From positions 15,134,001 through 15,198,000 of the forward strand of contig JASXTE010000005.1 in the NCBI GenBank assembly GCA_030280995.1: a stretch of DNA of 64,000 nucleotides, read 5' to 3'. The notes under the pieces were generated by a model. That model saw only the letters and a program-made list of their open reading frames with translations. It had not been told where the DNA came from and did not search any database. The position numbers and the translations under genes are program-made. This stretch comes from Hemileia vastatrix. Lineage: Eukaryota; Basidiomycota; Pucciniomycetes; Pucciniales; Zaghouaniaceae. Below, piece by piece: positions 55,517 to 64,000 of the stretch (the first letter of the stretch is position 1; every line of letters begins with the position of its first letter).

Positions 55517-56321
55517 TTTCAAGGTCTCTTTCAAGTCTAGAAGATTTTTCAAGGAGGTCTAATGGCGGCAACAAGGGTTTTAAAGGATTTCAAAACTAGG
55601 TACATATTTTCTTCTCTTTTAAAGATTATTTACTCAAATAAGAAGAGGTAAAAGGGTGGAGTACTATTATTTTTTAAAGGTTTATAATTACAGTGAATGT
55701 AAGTACTAAAACAATAATTTTATAATAATAAACAAATGTTGTATGTAGTTATAATAAAGTGAGTAAAGTAAGGAATGAATTTGAAAGGTACAAATGTGAG
55801 GGCCTTTTATAGGCAAACATGAGGGACATAAAGACACAAAATTTGCACCATCTATTACAAGGGTGTGAGAAAGATGCTGACTAAATAGGAGTATATATAT
55901 AACATAAAAGAAAAGATAGATTAATTGGTATGTCAACAAGGCATTATGTTTATTGGTAATAAAGCATGAGTTCCCTTGGAATGTCACAATTAATACAACG
56001 TAATTGAGTTAATTATATTGATTTCACGGAAATCCAGATCTCTCAGTTAAGTAATATAATGATTTTAAGGTTTTTTTTATTATAGTTTTATTGTTAATCT
56101 TTATTCCCATTTAACTGCATTATTGAGCACGGTGATTAGGGAATAAAAATATATGGGACATTTACTTACATTAATTATTTATACTACTTAATATACTTAG
56201 CTAGTTAGTTGTAAGTAATACATAAGTAAATAATTAATTGTTAGTAAGAAAAAAGGGCGTGGCTTCATCTCAGTAAAATAATTAATTATTTTACCAGGTA
56301 AGTCTAGTAGCCTGGCTGACA
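55517..56321 (-). repeat. 3' LTR of element C
   Basis: About 805 bp. The right end, GTCTAGTAGCCTGGCTGACA, is identical to the LTR of A. The left end is set by alignment to A (TTTCAAGG against TGTCAAGG), so the exact first base is uncertain. The two LTR families are clearly related but diverged. Confidence 0.75.
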
Positions 56322-56355
56322 CTCCCTCACTCTAAAAAAAGCAATAAAAAAAATG

Positions 56356-57609
56356 CTATGATTTTTTCTTTTTATACTTTTTTAGTAGAGTAGGAAGATT
56401 AGATATCTCCTTCCCAGGTATCCAAGAATCATATTCAGATAATTTATTCTTGAATATCAATAAGTATTCTGTACCTTTTTCAGCAGTGACTATTCTGTCA
56501 TTCAGAATTTTTTCAATTTCTGCTGTTTCAGTGATTTCATTTGGGGTTTTCTTTGGTCTTCCCCTCCTTTTTGGAAATAAATCACTACTGGATGTGTAAG
56601 GTTTTAGAAGAGATATTGGAAAAACAGGATGTTTTCTGTCATATGGAGAATACAAAATAACCTCAACTGAATTATCTCCAATAATTCTTCTGACAACAAA
56701 TGGACCAACAAATGGGTCTTTTAATTTGTTATTTCCTTGTAAATTGATGTGGACTGTAGAAATCAACACTTCATCACCCTTTTTAAAAGGGTATTCTTTA
56801 TGGGATTGGTCCCATCTCATCTTCTCATATTCAAATGATTTTTCAATACATTTTTGAGCATGATTTCTGCAAATTTGTTGCATTTGAAGAAAATATTTTA
56901 CACCAGGATGTATATCCAACTTAGGTATTTTGTTATTGAGAATTTGGGCAGGAGTATTTGGAACATATCCAAGCCAGAGCTCAAAAGGCTTTCTTTGAGT
57001 AACAGAATGAACAGTTCTATTATAAGCAAATTCCAACCCAGGAAGTAAGGTAACCCAATCATGAGTGAATCTGTCATTATCTTTATACTCAAGGCCAAAG
57101 GCACAATACCTTCTTATAATGTCCTCTAAAGTATGAATAATTCTTTCAGCTAAGCCATCAGTCTGTGGATGATGGGCAGTAGAAAGTTTCATATCACAAC
57201 CACAAACATCCATCAGAGACATCCAAAATTCAGAAGTAAATTTAGGGTCTCTGTCAGAGATTATGGCTTTAGGAAAACCAGTAGTATTAAACATATGAAA
57301 CCACCATAAGAAAGCTAATTCTTTAGTGGAAACATCCTTGTGGGTAGGGATAAATTTACACATTTTTGTGAATCTGTCCACAATAACCCAACAAGAGCTA
57401 TAACTGTCTTTTCCAGCAATAGGTAATCCTGTTACAAAATCCATGTTTATTATCTGCCATCGTGCATCAGGAGATTCAATATGTTGCATTAATACAGCTC
57501 TTTTACCAGTCAATCTTTTTGATTTTTGGCAAGAATCACAGGATTCAACATATAGTTTTGTGTCTTCAGACATATTAACCCACCAAGCAGTGTTCTTAAT
57601 TCTGATCAT
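56356..57609 (-). pseudogene. integrase of element C
   Basis: An open frame of 417 residues: the end of the zinc domain (ESCDSCQKSKRLTG), the catalytic core (MDFVTGLP, ISDRDPKFTSEFW, HHPQTDGLAERI), the DNA-binding part (KKGDEVLISTVHINLQ) and the chromodomain-like tail (EIEKILNDRIVTAEKGTEYL, DSWIPGKEISN). This is the most complete integrase C-terminus in the window. It begins after a stop (TAA at 57616 region) just downstream of the zinc-domain His pair, so the protein is cut at its N-terminus. Confidence 0.85.
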
Positions 57610-58356
57610 TGTTTTTTAAAGATCAAAATGTCCAGCTAATATGTCATCATGACAAATTTTCAAAATGATTTCTTTCATAGAAGGAGGAATAACCATAACA
57701 TTACTCAAATTTCTTCTATAATATAGATATCCTTCATCAATTGTCAAATTTACCTTTTTCCAAAGCCTTCTGGTACTTTGGTAGAAGGGTTTTAATTAAT
57801 TCTTGTATTGAAGCATTCTTTGGATCATTTAATATGGTGCATAAATTTTTCAAGTCAGTGTCCTTATCATATGAATCCAGAATAAGCTGTAATAGCTCTT
57901 CCTCCATATCAACCATATATATCCCATGAATATGAATAATTTCATCCTCAGGATCATAAGCAGGATTAGAGTCATCAGTTGGTAAAGGTAACCTTGATAA
58001 AATATCCACATTTGAGTGAAAAATACCAGCCCTGTGAATAATTTTCATTCTCCCTCTGTATTCTTGAACAGCTAACTGCCATCTGAACATATGTCTGTTA
58101 GGTTTTTTCAAGTTTAAAAGGGATTTAACTGCACTGAAGTCAGTGACAAGTTCAAATTTCTGGTCATCTAGGTAATAATGTAGCTTCTCTAGAGCCCACA
58201 CTACAGCTAAAAATTCCTATTGAGTAGTACCATATTTCAATTCACTATTTCTCAAGGTTCTTGAAATATAACAAATTACTACTTCTGATACTTTATCATT
58301 TATCACTTGTTTTTGATGGAGGGCAGCACCAAGACCAATAAAACTGGAATCAGTGT
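57610..58356 (-). pseudogene. RNase H and linker of element C (downstream of solo LTR)
   Basis: The frame 57737-58201 has [35 protein letters not shown] and the linker to integrase. A stop (TAG at about 58218) interrupts before it, and a frameshift near 57740 plus a stop near 57616 separate it from integrase. The segment 58202-58356 continues RNase H (YISRTLRNSELKYG) to the insertion point. Confidence 0.8.
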
Positions 58357-59534
58357 TGTCAGCCTAAATATCCTTATGACTGAGTATTTCTTATGCTTAA
58401 AATAAGATAACCTTAAATAAATTAAGCTTATATCTTAAAAATAAGGTTAAAATAATAATATATATTATTTTATTTTATATATATATAATTATTATTCTAT
58501 TATATAACTTATAATAGTTTAAATAGCTTATCCATGGCCTAATAATACTTATTAAGGTGTTAATGGAGTCATAATATACTTATCTTAAGTGATATGAAGT
58601 AATTATTGACATACATAAGCTTATATGTATACATAAATCTCATATTCAGCGAAATATGCAGTATATTATGTATAATTAGGTATATAAGTGGGTTTTAGCC
58701 CCTTAATAGCCTATAACCTTTGTTTTTCTGCTTATTTTAGGTCATATGGACTAAATAAGTGGACTCACAAAGCCTACAGAAGCATAGACACCTATATCAG
58801 GCGCATACACCCAGTTTGGACAACTAAAATTACTTCCTTGGATAATTATTCACGGATTTATGGGTTGGAAGGATATTTCTGGGTTAATGTGGATGCTTGG
58901 GGATGTTATTGGGGGCTTGGACATTTTATTTGTTTCCTTTATATGCTTTTGGTTTCATTAAATCTCTTTTTGACTGTTTATTTTACCTGTTTCTTTATGG
59001 TATCCACTTTTATCTGGATTTTCTATTTATGGTATAGATCTGTGTTATTATTAATAGTGATGGAGGGTCCTTACTGGAGGTCTGGGTGTTGAAACTTCTT
59101 GAAGTGGAAGCCATGGGGAGGTTATGGGCCCTCACAGTGCTGTAATTGCCGGGGATAGCAGTGACATCATCTGGATTGAAGGTCTGTGCACTCCAGTGGA
59201 TTTGGGTATAAGTAAGGAGGGATTTTGACGGTTATTTATCATCATTCAATTACTACAACTCCAACAAACACTACTATACAATTATTAACATTTAGAAATA
59301 TATTATAAAGCCACTATAAATTGATATTATCTTTATATAAAGCTATAACTATATTTTATTCATCTATTTTCCACCACTAGCATGCATTTAAATCCAAGTA
59401 TTGTGAGTTTTATTTGAGTATAACTATTTTATTAGTCTTCCCCTGAGGTTTAATCACTAAATCATTTATCAATAAGTAGTAGGACCATAAATAAACACTG
59501 TTATATCATACTTATATACTAGACTATACTGACA
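58357..59534 (+). repeat. solo LTR of a fourth LTR family
   Basis: 1178 bp from TGTCAGCCTAAATATCC to ATACTGACA, flanked by a perfect AGTGT duplication (58352-58356 and 59535-59539). The start resembles the TGTCAGCC of families A-D, suggesting the plus strand is the coding sense, and a TATATAAG near 58681 fits that. The 134-codon frame inside (58688-59092) is hydrophobic with no known motif and is not called a gene. No internal sequence of this family occurs in the window. Confidence 0.88.
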
Positions 59535-59539
59535 AGTGT

Positions 59540-62042
59540 ACAAAACAAATGTTTGATTAAAGTCAGGTAAAGCAAGAATAGGTGCTGACATCAAACAGTG
59601 TTTCATAGTGTCAAAGGCTCTTTGTCTTTCACTATTCCAGACAAAAGCAACATCCTTTCTAGTTAATTGGGTAAGGGGTAAAGCTATGACTTGGTAATTT
59701 TTAATATACTGTCTATAGTATCCACACATTCCCAAAAAACTCTGGAGCTCTCTAACTGTAGTAGGAGCCTTCACCTGTTGTATGGCTGCCACTTTATTTT
59801 GGTCAACACATATCTGTAAGCCTGAAACAACATGACCAAGAACTTTTAAAGAATGGAAACCAAATTTAAATTTCTTCAAAGCAAGTGTCATATTTATCTC
59901 ATCCATTTTCTGGAACACTTTACACAGGTGGTTAAGATGGTCCTCAAATGTTTTTGAGAATATAATGATATCATTAATATAAACCATCAGCCATACTTCA
60001 ATTATCTCTTGATGGAATGTGTTATCCATGACTTTTTGGAAAACTGAAGGGGCATTTTTAGGGCCAAATGGCATCCTAACATACTTATAAATACCCATAT
60101 GAGTAGCAATCATCAGAAAATTCTGAGAATTTTTCTCAACAGGTACCTGGTGATATCCCTTGTTACCATCCAAACAGCTGATATATTTAGCACCCTGTAA
60201 GGTAGCATGTATAGAGCTAATTCTAGGTAAAGGATAGATATCATCAACAGTATAAGTATTTAGTGCTCTATAATCACCACATAACCTGGCTTTATCTTTC
60301 TCATAAGAAATTAGGACAGGTGAGATAACACAATATTTAGGTGTTTCAACTACCTTTTCAATAATATTCATTTTTAAAAGGGTAGAGATATTGTCTTCAA
60401 TATCTTTTCTCTTTGTGGTAGAAGCAGGATAAGGCTTCTTCTTTAAACTAGGTGGTATATCAGTTAATGGACAAGACAATGAAAGTTTCATTTCTTCTTT
60501 AACTAATCCCAGTTCATGTGACCCATGAGCAAAGGCCATAGGAAAAGACTTTATCAAGTTAATGATGGAATCTTTATCCTCACCAGAAATTTGTTCTCCA
60601 TAAGAGGCATTTTCAATCTCAGACACAAAGGCATGCATTTCTCTTGTAGATCTTCCTTTATATTGAACTACAGAATTACATGTGTTCAATTCTGGTTTTA
60701 ATAATTTTTTGGGGGAGGAAATCTTAAATTTTCTCTTCCCATTCATCCCCATTGTGAAAAATTGGTTTGAGGGATCCAATTTTATGCCATATTTGGTTAA
60801 AATATCATTCCCCACAATAAAACAATTGCTTAAGTTATCATTTTTCAATACAACAAAATCACAAATAGCTCTTACAAAACCATGGTTATATTTAAAAAAC
60901 ACTGTGGCTTTGTATTTACTAATGGGGGATAAAACAGAGCCATGCCCTCTCCAATTTTCAGAAATGATAGGCATCAGTTTTGATTTATAGTCTTGATCCA
61001 CTGAAGCAAGTTCTCTTTCAGATACTACACTTCCTCCAGCTCCAGAATCCAGAACAACTTCAATGCTGGTTACATTGATCAAGACTGGTGCCTTGAGAGG
61101 GGCAATAACAATTGAGCTATCCTCAATGTTCTTTATGATCTCAGCATCTTCAACTGTAGATAAAGAATTATTATCAATATCAATAGTATTTAAATAATGA
61201 ATATCCTCTTCCAGTATCAAGATTTCTTGTTGAGATTCATATGAAATATTTCTATCACAATCACTTGAAGTATCATCCAGTGCTACTGTGTCATCAGCAT
61301 GCTCCTCTGTTTGTTCTACAAGATTTATCTTCTTGTCACTAACATGGCCCTTCTTCCAAGGTTTTTTGCACTTGAAGCAAGTGTTTGTTGCATACTTTTT
61401 AGGTGCAACAGGGGCAGAAGGCTTACCAACCTTTTCCAAAGGTTTCTGTTGGTAAGTGGAGGGTTTCTCCAAAGGGGTCCTAGGAATGAATCTTCTGGCA
61501 TCATACTTGTTTTTTAGAAGAATCTCATTATAAGTATTGATGAAAGAAGAAGGTTCTCTGGTGAACTCAGTCCTAGCCACAATAAAGTCTCTCAAAAACA
61601 TTGGCAATTTATAAAGGATCCTGTCCTTCCATAACTCAAACTCCATTTTTGGGTCCATAGCTCTTATGATTTTTACAAGTTTAATTAAGAACTCAATAGG
61701 TTTATCAGTAGAAGAACTATATTTAGTTTCCTCATACTTCCTTTGTTGAGCCATCCTAAACTTGGAGCCCCCAAAATGTGCTTTAATTAATTTTTTCCAA
61801 TCTTCCCATGAGTAATCATTCTCATCTAAGAGGACAGATTCATACCACATTAGGGCTACATTGGTAAATAAAGAAATTAACTTATACACAACTTCCTCAT
61901 CTGGGAGTTTGTAAGAGTTTTTTAGGTTATCAATTCTGCAAATGAATTGTTGCCAATCAGAAGAAGAATCACCATCAAATGTTGGGTACAGGTCAAATTT
62001 TGGCCAATTCTTTTGATTTGAAGAAGTCTCCTTAGTACCAGC
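59540..62042 (-). pseudogene. gag end, protease and RT of element C
   Basis: A continuous frame (59469-61889 and upstream to a TAA at 62043). Capsid-like segment (LYPTFDGDSSSDWQQFICRI), zinc knuckle CFKCKKPWKKGHVS (last Cys now Ser), protease VVLDSGAGGSVVS (intact), RT with LDGNKGYHQVPV and VYINDIIIFS. The catalytic YIDD is YIND here, so RT should be dead. It shows that gag and protease share one frame in this lineage. It is cut at 59539 by the solo LTR. Confidence 0.87.
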
Positions 62043-62934
62043 TTATTTCTGAGTAAGAAGCAGCTGTAACTTCTCCAATTGGGCAGTAATTTCATTGTTT
62101 AATCCCTCTGTTGAAGATCCTGGTACATCATCAATTTTTGATGGAAACTCAGTGGTATCAACAGGTATTTCTGGAACTAATTTTACTTTATATGAACTAG
62201 CCACAGGTAACCTTGGAGCATCTTGCACTATATGTTCTTTTAAAGAAAGTTTAGAATATTTTTGATCATTAAAAAATGAGTTCAATTTCTCTTCAATGGA
62301 TGTTAGTCTGGTTTTTACTCTTGGAAGACTAGATAAACTCTCATTGATTGTTGCAAAAGATAACTGATTTTTATTTTGAAAGGATGCATAATGGTCATTC
62401 AATCTTTTCAGATTCACCTTATATATCTCCAGCTCCTGGCAACAGATAGATACAGTGTCTTTTAATTTGGACAAATCATTTTTAATATTTTGCCACAAAG
62501 CAACCTTCTTTTCATGAGTTGCTTTATAATTAAACAAATCATCAGAAACTTTCTGAAATTCACTCCTTAATGATTGATACCCTTGTTTAGTTAATAAACC
62601 ATTAAACTTCTGAGTTAATTGCATATTGTTCACAATATGATTTTGCTTTGCAATAATATCTCTCAAATACTCATCATTAATTTTTGCTACATCTGGAGTG
62701 TTCCTCAATAAGGAAACAGAGTAACTTTCCAGACTCTCATAAAACTCAGGATCAAGAGTTTCATCAATCAAAGCCATATCAGGATTAATCATTTAAGTAG
62801 CAATTAAAAGTAAAGGATTAGATACATGAGTGATTTGTCTACTACTCCCAGCCTCTACTGGTCTCAAGGTTTCATCTTCCCTTCAAGATTTACCTGAAGG
62901 AACAGAATCAGCTACAAGAAATGGTACTTGAGAA
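62043..62934 (-). pseudogene. Gag central region of element C
   Basis: Frame 62043-62792 with INPDMALIDETLDPEFYESL and long coiled-coil segments (HEKKVALWQNIKNDLSKLKD). It ends in TAA at 62043 (Gln/Ala context in A). Upstream, stops at about 62793 and 62885 separate it from the N-terminal part. The segment just upstream matches the A segment SIDSQVPFLVADSVPSGKS in the same frame. Confidence 0.75.
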
Positions 62935-63559
62935 TCAATAGAGGGGCTTACAAGGTTTTCTGGGCAAGACCATATTGTTTTTTCTTCTTCTGCCTCCTTG
63001 ATAGGGGTGAGGAGGTGTGGTGTTGACTTGGCTGGGTCTTGATGGACCTGCTTGAGGCAATTGATTCTGATTTTGAGACAGGTAATCCCACTGAGTGTTC
63101 AGCCAATCCCACTTCCACTTGGATACTTCCACTTTCTCTGGCTGCTGGGGAGCCAATTGTTGAAGATCCCTGGGGGGAGGAGGTTTCCTCTTCTCTTGAA
63201 GAAAAGCATCTATCTTTCTTACCTTTTCCTCTAGAGCATCTACTCTTGACCTCAATCTCAAGTTTTCTGTCCTTAATTCCTTTATGTGTGTTGACAGATT
63301 CTTTACTTGTTGAGGTAGTGGCATCTTTTTTATTCTGAAGCCTTTTGGAAGTTCTTCTGGGGTGTTTATTACAGGTTTCTGTTCCTGAGTTGTTTCTACC
63401 AGAATTTCCACTTCCTCCAGCTCCACATCCTGATTGGGGAAATTATCGATTAATTTGAGATACTTTTCTTGTTAAAGGAAAACTCACAGAAGTAGCCTCA
63501 TCATAATTAATTAAAGCCAATTCCTCTTCACGTGCAGCAGAAACACCTTGATCAGTCAT
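62935..63559 (-). CDS. Gag N-terminal part of element C, two exons
   Basis: Exon 1 is 63488-63559 (24 codons from MTDQGV). Intron 63430-63487 (58 bp) runs from GTGAGT to TCAG. Exon 2 runs from 63429 to a stop near 62935. The join is in phase (TS then DVELEEVEILV). The coiled coil NLSTHIKELRTENLRLRSRV and the conserved PHPYQGGRRRK motif are present. The intron position and exon 1 length are identical to element A. Confidence 0.72.
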
Positions 63560-64000
63560 TTTTAAATTTAACTGAAATGAGGGAGGGAGACAATAAGATG
63601 AATTAGTTTTTTCTTTTTATTTGAAAGAAAATTAATAAAAATTAAAATCTTTCAGGAAAAAAATCAACTAAAATAATAATCAATTTATTAATTCAAAACA
63701 ATTTAAAACCAGGATTATAAAATAATCAACTGAAGAAATAAATTTAAATTTTTTATTAACAATTTTATGATAATTATTATCAGGATTTTAATCAACTGAA
63801 AAAATAAATAATTACCAGTACTTAATGTCTACTGAAATAATTAAATATGAATTTAAAAAAATTTTATTGTCAGGACAATTGGTCAATTGGAACAAATAAA
63901 ATTTAATTTATCAGGACAAAAGTCAACTGAAAATTATAATAATTAATTTTTTTAAAATATAATTTTATTACTTCTAGGACTAAGAACACAAATGCTCTAT
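63560..64000 (-). other. leader of element C (partial)
   Basis: AT-rich, with several CAGGACN3-6TCAACTGA-type repeats as in element A. It ends at the window edge before the 5' LTR. Confidence 0.6.

Larger units (their letters stand above)
55517..64000 (-). mobile_element. Ty3 LTR retrotransposon C (runs off the window)
   Basis: A minus-strand element close to A. Its 3' LTR, polypurine tract, integrase, RNase H, RT, protease, gag with intron and part of the leader are present; the 5' LTR lies beyond 64000. A 1178-bp solo LTR of another family (58357-59534) is inserted in RNase H. Stops, frameshifts and a mutated RT active site make it inactive. It truncates the Tet-like gene on its left. Confidence 0.9.

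Noticed and set aside
58688..59092. 134-codon ORF in the solo LTR
   Set aside because: Hydrophobic T-rich translation inside a TG...CA LTR with a perfect duplication; no motif.

Overview
This window is eukaryotic, AT-rich and packed with transposable elements. There are no bacterial features. Genes carry short GT-AG introns (about 50-70 bp), and the elements are Ty3/mdg4 (gypsy) LTR retrotransposons, a PIF/Harbinger DNA transposon, MITEs, a foldback-like inverted repeat and remnants of a Tnp2/Plavaka-like transposase. A gene fragment resembling the Tet-like 2OG-Fe(II) oxygenase family and the style of the elements suggest a basidiomycete, most likely a rust fungus (Pucciniales). That placement is inference from recognised families, not a database result.

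Layout. 1-3479: end of an unknown gene, one antisense ORF, AT-rich spacer, then the 5' exons of a Tnp2-like transposase gene. That gene is broken by at least four insertions: Ty3 element A (3485-12248, minus strand, 5-bp duplication CAGGC), a Harbinger transposon (12976-17203, 3-bp duplication ATT), a palindrome-tipped MITE (17995-18223) and a solo LTR of family E (18457-19589). Its coding fragments lie at 3098-3484, 12254-12975, 17207-17994, 18224-18456 and 19590-20925, and the reading frame resumes across the first two insertions once one target duplication is removed. A second broken gene (21282-22597) is cut by Ty3 element E (22598-35514, plus strand). The 3' part of E holds repeat modules, a second MITE and two spliced antisense genes for cysteine-rich proteins.

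The right LTR of E is interrupted by element D (35515-36890 and 46056 to about 47675, plus strand). D is itself split by the nearly intact element B (36891-46055, minus strand, duplication ACTAT). So the order of arrival is E, then D, then B. An unknown multi-exon gene follows (about 47695-49924). Next comes a 3-kb foldback-like inverted repeat (about 50665-53935) that contains a solo LTR of the B/D family. A Tet-like 2OG oxygenase gene on the minus strand (54587-55516) is truncated at its 5' end by the LTR of element C. C (55517 to beyond 64000, minus strand) carries a further unrelated solo LTR (58357-59534) in its pol gene.

Elements A, B, C and D belong to one broad lineage: a gag gene with a small intron after codon 24 or 25, an unusual zinc knuckle, protease, reverse transcriptase, RNase H, integrase and a C-terminal chromodomain-like tail. 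Element E belongs to another lineage (FIDD reverse transcriptase, no chromodomain seen). None of the retroelements in the window is wholly intact. B is closest, with two single-base deletions in pol.
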